Source: Hoeflea ulvae (GTDB taxonomy: Bacteria > Pseudomonadota > Alphaproteobacteria > Rhizobiales > Rhizobiaceae). Taken from it: 64,000 bases of DNA. The position numbers and the translations under genes are program-made. The stretch lies in the NCBI RefSeq assembly GCF_026619435.1, contig NZ_JAOVZQ010000001.1, positions 4,595,501 to 4,659,500 on the forward strand, read 5' to 3'. The notes under the pieces were generated by a model. That model was given only the letters and a program-made list of their open reading frames with translations. It did not search any database and was not told the DNA's origin. This document shows, in pieces, positions 7,863 to 16,982 of this stretch. Every line of letters starts with the position of its first letter. The first letter of the stretch is position 1.

Positions 7863-9209
7863 TCCGCGGGCATCGGCGCTGATGTCGAGCCGCCGCATCT
7901 TTTCGTAAAGGCCTTTGCGCGAGATGCCCAGGCTCTCATAGGTCGGCTTCAGCGCGCCATTATTGCGGGCGATTTCCGCCACGATCACCGCCCGTTCGAA
8001 GGCGTCGGTCCGGTCCGACAGATTGCCCGATCCCGGCTCCACCACCGCGCCCGGCGCGGCGCCGAAACCGGACCACATGCCCAGCACGAACCGGTCGGCG
8101 ACATTGCGCAATTCGCGGACATTGCCCGGCCAGTCATGCGCCAGCAACCCGGCCTCGATCGGCGGCGTCAGATCCGGGATCTCGCGGCGGTAGCGCGCCC
8201 GCGCCTCGCGCGCCATGTGAAAGAACAACAGCGGAATGTCATCCTTGCGCGCCCTGAGCGCCGGGATCTCAAGGGTGATGACGTTGAGCCGGTAGTAGAG
8301 ATCGGTCCGGAACGACGGGTTGTTTTCGAGATCCGCCTTTGTCGCCGCCACGAACCGGACATCAAGCGACACCTGCCGGTTCGATCCCAGCCGTTCGATC
8401 ATCCGGCCTTCGATGGCGCGCAGCAGCTTGGCCTGCAGCTCGATCGGCATCGACTCGATCTCGTCGAGAAATACCGTGCCGCCATTGGCATGCTCGAGTT
8501 TACCGATCCGCAACTTCTGGGCCCCGGTGAAGGCGCCGGCTTCATGGCCGAACAGCTCCGATTCAAAGATGTCGGCCGGCAGCGCTGCGCAGTTGATGGC
8601 GACGAAATTGCCTTTGCGCCGCGGCCCGAAATCATGCAGCGCGCGGGCCACCACTTCCTTGCCGGTCCCGGTCTCGCCGGTAATCAGCACATCCGCATCG
8701 GTCTCGGCCACGGCTGAAATCTGCGCCCGCAAATGCTGGATGGCCGGATTGCGACCGACCAGCCGCGAAGACAGATCATCGCCGCCCTCAAGCGCACTGC
8801 GCAGAGACCGGTTTTCCAGCACCAGCCGGCGCTTTTCGATTGCCCGCTCCACCACCGAAAACAGGCGGTTGGCGGAGAACGGTTTCTCGATGAAATCATA
8901 GGCGCCCGCCCGCATCGCCTCCACCGCCATCTGGACATCGCCATGGCCGGTGATCAGCACCACCGGCATGGTCGGATCGATCGCCAGGATCTGGCGCATC
9001 AGCGTGAGCCCGTCCGTGCCCGGCATGCGGATATCCGAGACGATGACGCCATAGAGCGTGCGCAGCGGCAGGTCGCAGACCGCGCCGGCATCGGCATGGG
9101 CAACCACGCTCAGCCCCTCCAGCTGCAGGGACTGGGTCAGCGCATGGCGAAGATCCGCATCATCGTCAATCAGATGAACGACGCGATCACGCTGTCTCAA
9201 AACCGTCAT
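7851..9209 (-). CDS. dctD: Sigma-54-dependent response regulator (DctD-like)
   Basis: An NtrC-family activator of 452 residues. The receiver domain has Asp59 in VSDIRMPGTDG as phospho-acceptor and Lys109 in DFIEKPF. The AAA+ domain has Walker A GETGTGKE, the sigma-54 contact loop GAFTGA and Walker B GGTVFLDEIE. A C-terminal Fis-type helix-turn-helix ends the protein (GALKPTYESLGISRKGLYEK). The start at 9209 is chosen because GGAAG lies just upstream and the receiver domain begins there; the frame is open further 5'. It follows the kinase gene by 76 bases. Its likely target is the sigma-54 promoter of the neighbouring TRAP operon. Confidence 0.9.
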   Translation of the reverse strand: MTVLRQRDRVVHLIDDDADLRHALTQSLQLEGLSVVAHADAGAVCDLPLRTLYGVIVSDIRMPGTDGLTLMRQILAIDPTMPVVLITGHGDVQMAVEAMRAGAYDFIEKPFSANRLFSVVERAIEKRRLVLENRSLRSALEGGDDLSSRLVGRNPAIQHLRAQISAVAETDADVLITGETGTGKEVVARALHDFGPRRKGNFVAINCAALPADIFESELFGHEAGAFTGAQKLRIGKLEHANGGTVFLDEIESMPIELQAKLLRAIEGRMIERLGSNRQVSLDVRFVAATKADLENNPSFRTDLYYRLNVITLEIPALRARKDDIPLLFFHMAREARARYRREIPDLTPPIEAGLLAHDWPGNVRELRNVADRFVLGMWSGFGAAPGAVVEPGSGNLSDRTDAFERAVIVAEIARNNGALKPTYESLGISRKGLYEKMRRLDISADARGDGS

Positions 9210-9285
9210 GTCTTCCAAAGCCAGGCTCCTTCCGAGAGCGCTTGCGAAATCTGTGAGAACCATGTCCGCCGCAGCTTGTCCAGTG

Positions 9286-11082
9286 TCAAACCCGCTCGCC
9301 GGCATCTGCCCCCTGGCTGCCTGTGCCGGAAGCATCTCCTTGCGCGGATGCGGCGCGCAGCGTGACGGTGAAGCAGGCGCCGCCCCCGGGCCGGTTGCCG
9401 GCCACGATGGTTCCGCCGAAATCGCGGATGATATTGTCCACGATGGAGAGGCCGATGCCGATCCCCTCGCCTATACCCTTGGTGGTGAAAAACGGATCGA
9501 ACACCTTAGCCAGCTGTTCCGCACCGATTCCGGGGCCGTTGTCCGACACGGTCACCACAACCCGGTCGCCGTCGCGGCGGGCATCGATCTCGACACGGGC
9601 ATCATCGGTTCCGGCCAAAGCATCGATGGCATTGTTGACCAGATTGACAAACACCTGCCCGAGCCGGATCCGGCCGCCCTGCACATACAGATCGGCGACA
9701 TTCGGCGTGACGAGAATATTGGCAATTCCCGCCGCTCTTGCCCGCGGCCGGGCCAGCAGCAGCGCCTCGTCAATGATGGTGCCCAGCGGCACGGGCCCGA
9801 CAGTGGCGCCGGGCTTGCGCGAGAACGACAGCAAGGTGCGCGACAATTCCGCCATCCGCTCCACCAGCCCGTTGATGCGCGACAGATTGGCCAGCACCTC
9901 GGACGTCGCGCCACGTTCCAGGAACCGCTGGGCGTTGTCCGCATAGGAGCGGATGGCTGCCAGCGGCTGGTTGTATTCATGGCTGAGCGCTGCCGACATC
10001 TGCCCCAGCGCCGCGAGCTTGGAGGTCTGGACCAGTTCGGCCTGTGTCTTGCGCAAGCGGTCCTCCGCCTTGCGGCGCACCTCGACTTCATGGCTGAGCG
10101 AGCGGTTGGTGACCGACAGCGCCCGCGTGCGGTCGCGCACCACGCGCTCGAGCCGAAGCGCCGTCGCCCGGTCGGTTCGCGTCCGCAGGATCGCCACCTC
10201 GTTGCGGCGCAGCAGCACCAGCACGATCACCCCGGCGAGCAGGCACGCCAGCGTGGCGATCGCAGCCGCCGTGATCCTTGCGGTTTCCACCGGCGCCGGA
10301 TCGGCCAGCACATGCAGGTTCCACTCCAGCAACGGCAGCCGCCGCACTTGATCCAGCCGGTCTTCGAACTGTCCGTTGATCAGGTAGCGCGATGGCTCGC
10401 CGGCCTGCCGCAGGTCGGATACCGGTTTGAGCCGCCAATCGGGATCATTGGCCAGAAACACGGTGCCGGTCCTGTCGGTAACAAAGATGCGCCGTGCCGA
10501 CAGCGCCCATGCCGCTTCAACCCGGTAAAAATCGACATAGACAATGACGACGCCGACAAATTTCCCGTCGCGCCGCACTCCGGATGAAAACGCGTAGGTG
10601 CGGTCATCGCCGCCATAGGACAGCGCCGCGCGTCCGAGCCGCCCCTGCCGGGCCACCTCGATCAGCTCCGGCAATGCCACCGCACTCCTGGCATCGGGTC
10701 CGCGGGCATTGGCCAGCAGCTCGCCATCGGGAAAGAAGAAGGCAACGTCGCGGGCCGCCGACATGCCTGTGATCGACTCGGCGGTGCGGCGCGCATCGAT
10801 GGTCTGGGCATTGCCGCCGGTATCGCGGACAAAAAGCGTGCGGATGGAAGACTGGCGCGAAAGCAGCGGCGGCAGCAGGCGGTACTTGTCGAGCACCCCG
10901 GAGAGGATCTCGGTCTGCACCGCCAGGGTTTCGCCGGCCTTCTGCATCACGTCCGAATGCGCCCGTTGCGTCGCGGAGCCGACCGACCAGGCAACGATGA
11001 CCGCCGACAGGATCGCCCAGCCGACGAACAGGGCGGTTCGGATCAAGCGGAATTGCTTCTCGATGGCGACGCGTGACTGCAT
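9286..11082 (-). CDS. dctB: Membrane sensor histidine kinase (DctB-like)
   Basis: A 598-residue kinase with a first membrane helix at about residues 15-35, a periplasmic sensor region of the DctB double-PAS (Cache) type, and a second helix at about 270-290. A coiled linker leads to the H-box LSHEYNQPLAAIRS, whose histidine is phosphorylated. The ATPase lobe shows NLVNNAIDAL, DNGPGIG and GEGIGIGLSIV. The family senses periplasmic dicarboxylates and phosphorylates DctD. It lies upstream of dctD on the same strand, so the pair should be co-transcribed. The ligand is inferred only. Confidence 0.9.
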   Translation of the reverse strand: MQSRVAIEKQFRLIRTALFVGWAILSAVIVAWSVGSATQRAHSDVMQKAGETLAVQTEILSGVLDKYRLLPPLLSRQSSIRTLFVRDTGGNAQTIDARRTAESITGMSAARDVAFFFPDGELLANARGPDARSAVALPELIEVARQGRLGRAALSYGGDDRTYAFSSGVRRDGKFVGVVIVYVDFYRVEAAWALSARRIFVTDRTGTVFLANDPDWRLKPVSDLRQAGEPSRYLINGQFEDRLDQVRRLPLLEWNLHVLADPAPVETARITAAAIATLACLLAGVIVLVLLRRNEVAILRTRTDRATALRLERVVRDRTRALSVTNRSLSHEVEVRRKAEDRLRKTQAELVQTSKLAALGQMSAALSHEYNQPLAAIRSYADNAQRFLERGATSEVLANLSRINGLVERMAELSRTLLSFSRKPGATVGPVPLGTIIDEALLLARPRARAAGIANILVTPNVADLYVQGGRIRLGQVFVNLVNNAIDALAGTDDARVEIDARRDGDRVVVTVSDNGPGIGAEQLAKVFDPFFTTKGIGEGIGIGLSIVDNIIRDFGGTIVAGNRPGGGACFTVTLRAASAQGDASGTGSQGADAGERV

Positions 11083-11230
11083 TCCCGGACATTAGCCGCT
11101 TTGCCGGTGTGGGCAAGCATCGCGCGTATCCATCTTGCGGATAGCAGCGCGACGCCCCGGGATTACGGAACGGGCATCGCGGAAACGGATCCGCGATCGC
11201 CCTGGCGTCACCAGTCAGGATCGGCCGGAA

Positions 11231-11929
11231 TCAGACCTTGGCTGCAAAGACCGTTGCCTCGATATGATCGACCAGGGCATCGGCAAGCCCGAGCCTGCCG
11301 GCCAGGAGATCGAGGAAGCCGCGTTCGGCGCGGCTGTCAGGTTCGATGGCCAGCCGCGCTGCGGTGTACATCTCGACCTTCTGCGCATCATTTGCGGCAG
11401 CTCCGACGATCGCGTCCATATCGACGGGCTGCGCCAATTCCGCGTCAAGAAAACTCATCGCGTCCTCGCCAAGGCCTGACAGGGCCAGCTTGTCATGGAT
11501 GCGCGCCCGTTCGGCATCGTCGATATGACCATCGGCGCGCGCTGCCGCGATCATCACCCGGACCAGCGAAAGCGCGAAATCATCTTTCACGGCAGCCGGT
11601 TCAATCGAAAACTCGGAATCCGATGGAGGCGGCAGCAATTCCGTATCAGTCGCTGCTTCGCTGGTCTGGGGGGCATTGCCGGCCTGATAATTCTTCCAGG
11701 CCTGGTAGCCCAGACCGGCGATCGCGGCCATGCCGCCGAGCCGCAATGCCGAGCCGCCCAGAGCGCGCCCGGCGCCGGTTCCAAGCAGCACTGCGGCAAT
11801 TGCGCCGGTTGCCAGCGGGTTCTGCTTGGCGAGCTGTGTGGCCTGGCTGGCCTTGTCGCGCACGGTCCCTTCGGTGCCGGGAATGTTGGAACCGAGAAAC
11901 TGGTCAAGCAGGGCTTTGGCATCGAACAT
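11231..11929 (-). CDS. DUF533 (YebE-like, TerB fold) membrane-associated protein
   Basis: This protein has a glycine- and alanine-rich hydrophobic N-terminal third (residues about 40-75, LATGAIAAVLLGTGAGRALG), a variable linker, and a C-terminal helical domain of the TerB/DUF533 type (RVMIAAARADGHIDDAER, which reads like the acidic TerB motif). The function of the family is unknown. The start at 11929 begins at MFDAKALLDQFLG, the conserved N-terminus, with AAGGA about nine bases upstream. It stands alone. A hairpin with an 8-bp stem at 11176-11197 lies just past the stop. Confidence 0.82.
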   Translation of the reverse strand: MFDAKALLDQFLGSNIPGTEGTVRDKASQATQLAKQNPLATGAIAAVLLGTGAGRALGGSALRLGGMAAIAGLGYQAWKNYQAGNAPQTSEAATDTELLPPPSDSEFSIEPAAVKDDFALSLVRVMIAAARADGHIDDAERARIHDKLALSGLGEDAMSFLDAELAQPVDMDAIVGAAANDAQKVEMYTAARLAIEPDSRAERGFLDLLAGRLGLADALVDHIEATVFAAKV

Positions 11930-12081
11930 GGCGATAGATCCTTGTCTTCCGGAATGCGGCAGGCCTGTCCGGCCGCTCGATATCACATAGGAAGACCCGG
12001 ACCGGCTTTCAAACCGCCACACCAAATATACAGAACCGACCGCTGCGCCCGGCAGGGCGGACCTGTCGGTGATGCTTGTTG

Positions 12082-12726
12082 TTAATTCTGAACCGAAAGC
12101 TGGCAGGCTTCCCTTGCCAGGCGCGTGATTCCGTCCCAGTCGCCGTCTTCGACCAGTGCCGCCGGTGCAACCCAGGAGCCGCCGACGCAGACCACATTGG
12201 GCAGCGAGAGGTAATCGCGGGCATTGTCCGGGGTGATCCCGCCGGTGGGGCAGAACAGCGTACCGGCCAGCGGCGAAGACAGCGACTTGAGATAGGCAGC
12301 ACCGCCCGCCTGTTCGGCCGGGAAAAATTTCAGAACCTCGTAGCCCTCTTCCCGCAGCGCCATCACTTCGCTGGGTGTTGCGGCACCCGGCAGCAGAGGA
12401 ACCGGCGACTTGCGCGCGACATCAAGCAGTTCGAGCGTTGTCCCGGGAGACACGATGAACTGGGATCCGGCTTCGACGGCCTGGTGGTACTGGGCGGCAT
12501 TGAGCACCGTTCCCGCGCCGGGCACCGCGCCCTCGACCTCATTGGCGACAGCCCGGATCGCCTGCAGCGCCACCGGCGTTCTCAGCGTGATTTCGATCGC
12601 CTTCAGTCCGCCCGCCACCAGCGCACGGGCCAGCGGCACCGCATGTGCAAGGTCCTTGATGACAAGCACGGGAACCACGGGCTGCAATTTCAAAATGGAA
12701 ATGAGGGCTCGGGTCTTGTCAGTCAT
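12082..12726 (-). CDS. eda: KDPG aldolase (2-dehydro-3-deoxy-6-phosphogluconate aldolase)
   Basis: The last enzyme of the Entner-Doudoroff route, which splits KDPG into pyruvate and glyceraldehyde 3-phosphate; many members also cleave 4-hydroxy-2-oxoglutarate. At 214 residues it has the normal length. Catalytic Glu45 (EITLRT), Arg49 and the Schiff-base Lys133 (VLKFFPAE) fall at the positions known from the E. coli enzyme, and FCPTGGI forms the phosphate-binding loop. It is transcribed alone, divergent from trhO. Because hydroxyproline breakdown genes lie close by, a role with oxoglutarate-type intermediates is possible but unproven. Confidence 0.93.
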   Translation of the reverse strand: MTDKTRALISILKLQPVVPVLVIKDLAHAVPLARALVAGGLKAIEITLRTPVALQAIRAVANEVEGAVPGAGTVLNAAQYHQAVEAGSQFIVSPGTTLELLDVARKSPVPLLPGAATPSEVMALREEGYEVLKFFPAEQAGGAAYLKSLSSPLAGTLFCPTGGITPDNARDYLSLPNVVCVGGSWVAPAALVEDGDWDGITRLAREACQLSVQN

Positions 12727-12926
12727 CGCGCTGGTCCTTCCAGGTCACCAATTGGAGAGCACCGAATAGCCTTTCACCGTATGCTTGTCCATGCCGGGAC
12801 CATGCAGCCAGGTCAAACAGATCCGCAAAATCTGCCATGATCACAGCCTCCGGGCCGGGCCGGCATCATCTGGATCCACCTGCGTGAGCGCGGCACATGG
12901 CGGCCCGTGAGCGGCGCACAGACCGA

Positions 12927-12955
12927 TTGCCTGAAACGCGCGGACACGCTATTCC
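12927..12955 (+). promoter_or_regulatory. Candidate promoter of trhO
   Basis: TTGCCT, a 17-base spacer and TATTCC precede the trhO ATG by only six bases. If used, it would produce an essentially leaderless mRNA, and no Shine-Dalgarno sequence is visible before the ATG. Confidence 0.35.
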
Positions 12956-12961
12956 GGCAGC

Positions 12962-13903
12962 ATGAAGACAGCTCAGATTTCCCCTGCCCCCAACCAGCCG
13001 GTCGTTGTTGCCGCACTTTATCATTTCGCCCGGCTTTCCGGCCACGAACAGTTGCAACCACCTCTGGCGGAGCTGTGCCGCAACCTGGATGTGCGAGGCA
13101 CTCTGCTGCTGGCGCGCGAGGGCATCAACGGCACCATCGCAGGCTCGCGCGCAGCCATTGATGCCGTGCTGGCGCATCTGCGCCAGATTCCGGGTCTCGA
13201 GACGCTGGAGCACAAGGAAAGCAGCGCCCACAGGATGCCGTTCCGGCGCATGAAGGTGCGCCTGAAGAACGAGATTGTCACCATGGGCGTTCCCGACATC
13301 GACCCGCTCGAGGACGTCGGCACCTATGTCGACCCGAAGGACTGGAACGCGCTGATCTCCGATCCCGACACGATCGTGATCGACACCCGCAATGATTACG
13401 AAGTCGGCATCGGCACCTTCAAAGGCGCGATCAATCCCGAGACCCACACCTTCCGGGAGTTCCCGGGCTGGGTGGAAAACGCCGGTATGGAAGACAAGAG
13501 CAAGCCGGTCGCGATGTTTTGCACCGGCGGCATCCGCTGCGAAAAGGCCACCGCCTTCATGCGCGCCAAGGGCTATGAGAATGTCTACCATCTCAAGGGC
13601 GGCATCCTGAAATATCTCGAGCAGGTGCCCGAAGAAGACAGCCTGTGGCAGGGCTCCTGCTTTGTCTTCGATGAACGCGTCGCCGTCACCCACGGCCTGC
13701 GCGAGAGCGACGAAATTCTCTGCCGCGCCTGCCGCAACCCGATCACGCCGGAGGCGCAAGCCTCGCCGCTCTACGAGGACGGCGTCTCCTGCCCGCAATG
13801 CTATGACAGCTGCACCGAGGACGACCGCGAACGCTTCCGGATGCGTCAGCGGCAGATGCTGGCCGAACGGCAAAGGGCCGCGGCCGGCGGAGACGGGGAA
13901 TGA
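12962..13903 (+). CDS. trhO: tRNA uridine(34) hydroxylase, rhodanese-type (TrhO/YceA)
   Basis: A 313-residue protein with an N-terminal ferredoxin-like domain and a central rhodanese domain carrying the active-site loop [12 protein letters not shown]. The family makes 5-hydroxyuridine at position 34 of certain tRNAs in an oxygen-dependent reaction. A C-terminal cysteine-rich part (CRACRNPI and CPQCYDSC) looks like a metal-binding knuckle found in many members. Its last four bases overlap the start of the next gene (ATGA), so it is translationally coupled to the hydroxyproline-type dehydrogenase; a functional link is not obvious. Confidence 0.9.
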   Translation: MKTAQISPAPNQPVVVAALYHFARLSGHEQLQPPLAELCRNLDVRGTLLLAREGINGTIAGSRAAIDAVLAHLRQIPGLETLEHKESSAHRMPFRRMKVRLKNEIVTMGVPDIDPLEDVGTYVDPKDWNALISDPDTIVIDTRNDYEVGIGTFKGAINPETHTFREFPGWVENAGMEDKSKPVAMFCTGGIRCEKATAFMRAKGYENVYHLKGGILKYLEQVPEEDSLWQGSCFVFDERVAVTHGLRESDEILCRACRNPITPEAQASPLYEDGVSCPQCYDSCTEDDRERFRMRQRQMLAERQRAAAGGDGE

Positions 13904-15150
13904 CACGGCCAGCCAACCGGATCATCATAGTCGGAGCCGGGATTGTCGGCATAGCCACAGCCGCCCTGCTCTGCGAACAGGGCTATGCGGTCACCGTGAT
14001 CGACCGCTCCGGCATTGCCGAGGAAACCAGCAAGGGCAATGCGGCGGCTCTCGCGTTTTCCGACATCATGCCGCTGGCATCACCCAAGATCCTGCTCAAG
14101 GCGCCGAAATGGCTGCTTGATCCGCTGGGCCCGCTGTCGATCCGGCCGTCTTATCTGCCGCGGCTGGCGCCCTGGTTGTGGCAGTTCTGGAAGGCCAGCC
14201 AGCCCGCCCGCCAGCAGGCCTCGATTGAGATGCAATCGGCGCTGATGTGGCTGGCCGAAACCGAGATGATGGCGCTGGTTGACCGCGCCGGCATGACCCA
14301 CCGTGTGCGCCATGACGGTTCGCTGGAACTTTACGAAAGCGAAGCCGAAGTCAGATCCCATTCCGTTGGCTGGCAGCGTCGGGAACTGGCAGGCATTGCA
14401 TTCGAGCATGTCCGCGGCGCCCGGCTGGCCGAACTTCAACCCGGTCTGTCGCCACGCTTTGTCGCCGGCACTTTCGTGCCCGGCTGGAAGACCGTCTCGG
14501 AACCGCAGCGCTTTGCGCAGGCGCTCTGGGCCCATGCCGAACGCTGCGGCGCCGTTTTCGAAAAGGCAGAAGTATCGGGGCTGGAGCTCTCCGAAACCGG
14601 CCCTTCCGTCCGGCTGGCCGATGGAACCACGCACGCGGCGGACCGGATTGTCATCTGCGCCGGATCCTGGTCGACACGGCTGATCAACAAGGTGACCCGG
14701 CTGCGCATTCCGCTCGACACCGAGCGCGGCTACAACACCACGCTGCCGCCGGGCGCCTTCGATCTCAAGCGCCAGCTGATCTTCGGCAATCATGGTTTCG
14801 TCATGACGCCGCTTGAGACCGGGGTGCGGGTTGGCGGCGCCGTCGAACTCGGGGGGCTCGACCTGCCGCCCAATTATGCCCGCTGCAAGGCCATGCTCGA
14901 CAAGGCTGCCGGTTTTCTGCCGGGACTGAAGACCACCGGTGGCGTTGAATGGATGGGATACAGGCCGTCGCTGCCCGACAGCCTGCCGGTGATCGGTGCG
15001 CTGCCCGAAGATCCATCCGTGCTGCTCGCCTTCGGCAATGGCCATCTCGGCTTGACCCAGTCTGCAGCCATGGGGCGGCTGATCACCGATCTTGTCGGCG
15101 GCAAGCCCCCGTCCATTGACATTGCCGGCTGCCGGCCCGACCGTTTCTGA
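13900..15150 (+). CDS. FAD-dependent D-amino-acid (D-hydroxyproline) dehydrogenase
   Basis: A 416-residue DadA-like oxidoreductase. The N-terminus has the FAD dinucleotide-binding fold [17 protein letters not shown] and an acidic end of strand two (VTVIDR). Near the C-terminus GMP-type features appear, including [14 protein letters not shown] and [13 protein letters not shown], which close the FAD site. The general reaction is oxidation of a D-amino or imino acid with electrons passed to the respiratory chain. The next gene is a 4-hydroxyproline epimerase, which makes cis-4-hydroxy-D-proline; oxidation of that compound is the best guess for this enzyme. The start overlaps the trhO stop. Confidence 0.88.
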   Translation: MTRPANRIIIVGAGIVGIATAALLCEQGYAVTVIDRSGIAEETSKGNAAALAFSDIMPLASPKILLKAPKWLLDPLGPLSIRPSYLPRLAPWLWQFWKASQPARQQASIEMQSALMWLAETEMMALVDRAGMTHRVRHDGSLELYESEAEVRSHSVGWQRRELAGIAFEHVRGARLAELQPGLSPRFVAGTFVPGWKTVSEPQRFAQALWAHAERCGAVFEKAEVSGLELSETGPSVRLADGTTHAADRIVICAGSWSTRLINKVTRLRIPLDTERGYNTTLPPGAFDLKRQLIFGNHGFVMTPLETGVRVGGAVELGGLDLPPNYARCKAMLDKAAGFLPGLKTTGGVEWMGYRPSLPDSLPVIGALPEDPSVLLAFGNGHLGLTQSAAMGRLITDLVGGKPPSIDIAGCRPDRF

Positions 15151-15173
15151 CACGCCTTTCCGGAGATCACGCC

Positions 15174-16178
15174 ATGGCGCGCAACCGTTTCTTCTGCATT
15201 GATGGCCATACCTGCGGCAATCCGGTGCGTGTCGTCACCGGCGGTGGCCCGCAGTTGAATGGTGCGACGATGCTCGAACGCCGGGCGCATTTTCTCAAAG
15301 ACTATGACTGGATCCGCACCGGGCTGATGTTCGAGCCGCGCGGCCATGACATGATGTCGGGCGCCATTCTCTATCCGTCGACGCGTGAGGATTGCGACAT
15401 CGCCTTCCTGTTCATCGAGACCTCGGGCTGCCTGCCGATGTGCGGCCACGGCACCATCGGCACCGTGACCATGGCGATCGAGAACGGGCTGGTCAGCCCG
15501 CGCGACCCCGGCCGGCTGGCAATCGACACGCCAGCCGGCCGCATTGTCGCACGCTATCAGATGAAGGGCCGCAAGGTCACCGAAGTGCGGCTGACCAATG
15601 TGCCTGCCTTTTTGCATTCCAGCGGCATCAGGACCTATTGCGAGGGACTGGGCGAAATCACCGTCGACGTGGCCTATGGCGGCAATTTCTATGCCATCGT
15701 CGATGCCCAGGAGAATTTCTCCGACATCGCCGATTTCTCCGCCGGCGATCTGGTCCGCATGAGCCCGGCACTGCGGCAGCGCATCAATGACGAGAATGAG
15801 TTCATCCATCCCGAACATCCCGACATCCGCGGACTGAGCCACATTCTCTGGACTGGTGCGCCAACCCGGCCTGAAGCCCATGCCCGCAACGCCGTGTTCT
15901 ATGGCGACAAGGCCATTGACCGCTCGCCCTGCGGCACCGGCACATCGGCGCGGATGGCGCAATGGGCGGCGAAGGGCAAGCTCGGACCCGGTGACGATTT
16001 CGTCCATGAAAGCATCATCGGCTCCCTCTTCCACGGCCGGGTCGAGGCCGCCGTCCAGGTTGCCGGCAAGCCCGCCATCATCCCCTCAGTTGCCGGATGG
16101 GCGGTGGAGACCGGTCTCAACACCATCACCATTGACGACGAGGAAGACCCCTTCGCCCATGGTTTCGTGGTGCGCTGA
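15174..16178 (+). CDS. 4-hydroxyproline 2-epimerase (proline racemase family)
   Basis: A 334-residue proline racemase family enzyme with both catalytic cysteines: Cys90 in PMCGHGTIG and Cys253 in SPCGTGTSAR. Having two Cys fits the epimerase/racemase group, not the Thr-containing dehydratases. The N-terminal IDGHTCGNPVRVV and the adjacent D-amino-acid dehydrogenase point to trans-4-hydroxy-L-proline as substrate. GGAG lies before the start at 15174. The gene follows the dehydrogenase by 23 bases. The other two enzymes of the usual pathway (a deaminase and a semialdehyde dehydrogenase) are not in the window. Confidence 0.88.
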   Translation: MARNRFFCIDGHTCGNPVRVVTGGGPQLNGATMLERRAHFLKDYDWIRTGLMFEPRGHDMMSGAILYPSTREDCDIAFLFIETSGCLPMCGHGTIGTVTMAIENGLVSPRDPGRLAIDTPAGRIVARYQMKGRKVTEVRLTNVPAFLHSSGIRTYCEGLGEITVDVAYGGNFYAIVDAQENFSDIADFSAGDLVRMSPALRQRINDENEFIHPEHPDIRGLSHILWTGAPTRPEAHARNAVFYGDKAIDRSPCGTGTSARMAQWAAKGKLGPGDDFVHESIIGSLFHGRVEAAVQVAGKPAIIPSVAGWAVETGLNTITIDDEEDPFAHGFVVR

Positions 16179-16189
16179 GCAGGTGAGGA

Positions 16190-16900
16190 TCAGGAGGATT
16201 TGGCATCCGCGATTGTCGCAGGCGTCCAGTCCTCGCCGTCACAGTTCCGGCACGACAATTCGCTGCCGCTGCGCAGCAAGGCGCAATCCATGCAGCACAG
16301 GCTGCCGGAATTCCCGTTCAGCGACGCCGGATCGACACGCGGCAGCGGACATATCTCGTGCGGCGGCACGATCGGCATCCCGGCAATCGGCAGGCTGGCG
16401 CGGAACACGCTGAGGCTGCCGCTGGCTTCGAGAAATGCGTTTTCGACCTCACCGAGATTGCGGATGCCCTCGAGCCTGAGCATCGCCAGCACCTCGGCCT
16501 TGCCCATGCCCCGGTCCGACGACTGATCGGTGTTGAGCCGCCCGTCCTGCACGATCCAGTCAGGCTTGCCGTCTATCGCCTTCTGCGCACTGTCGGAACG
16601 CAGGATCAGGAAATCGAGCCCCTTGTTGATCAGCACGATGATGGTGATGACCAGCATCGCGTGCAGCAACGGCACATCCGGGTAAAACAGCGAGTCGCCC
16701 ACAGCCGACCCGAGCGCGATCACCAGCAGGAACTCGACCAGCGACAATTGCGAAATGCTTCGCCCGCCGATCCAGCGGATCAGGCTGAACGTGTAGATAT
16801 AGATGACGACGGTGCGGAACAGGATTTCGAACAGAAAGGAGGGTGGAGCCTCGCCGAGCAGCATGCGCGCCCATTCGAAGGGAATGACGGTCTGATCCAT
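16190..16900 (-). CDS. DUF421 (YetF-like) membrane protein with C-terminal cysteine motif
   Basis: A 236-residue protein with three N-terminal membrane helices (to about residue 100) and a soluble DUF421 domain (DGKPDWIVQDGRL, GMGKAEVLAMLRLEGI). DUF421 proteins are widespread in spore formers and other bacteria, and the function of this one is unknown. Unusually, the C-terminus carries CCMDC (202-206) and CRNC (217-220), which together look like a small zinc-ribbon or rubredoxin-like knuckle, plus Cys184. It converges with the epimerase gene, with 11 bases between the stops. Confidence 0.82.
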   Translation of the reverse strand: MDQTVIPFEWARMLLGEAPPSFLFEILFRTVVIYIYTFSLIRWIGGRSISQLSLVEFLLVIALGSAVGDSLFYPDVPLLHAMLVITIIVLINKGLDFLILRSDSAQKAIDGKPDWIVQDGRLNTDQSSDRGMGKAEVLAMLRLEGIRNLGEVENAFLEASGSLSVFRASLPIAGMPIVPPHEICPLPRVDPASLNGNSGSLCCMDCALLRSGSELSCRNCDGEDWTPATIADAKSS

Positions 16901-16982
16901 GGCGACGGCTCCGGCTGAATATCTGCCGGATAACGTGCTGCCGCGGTCGTGGTTCCCTGGCCGCCCGCCGGAATTCAGTCTC

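Noticed and set aside
9208..10587. Plus-strand open frame of 459 codons opposite the sensor kinase
   Set aside because: The kinase motifs on the minus strand explain the region; the antisense frame is an artefact of codon bias.
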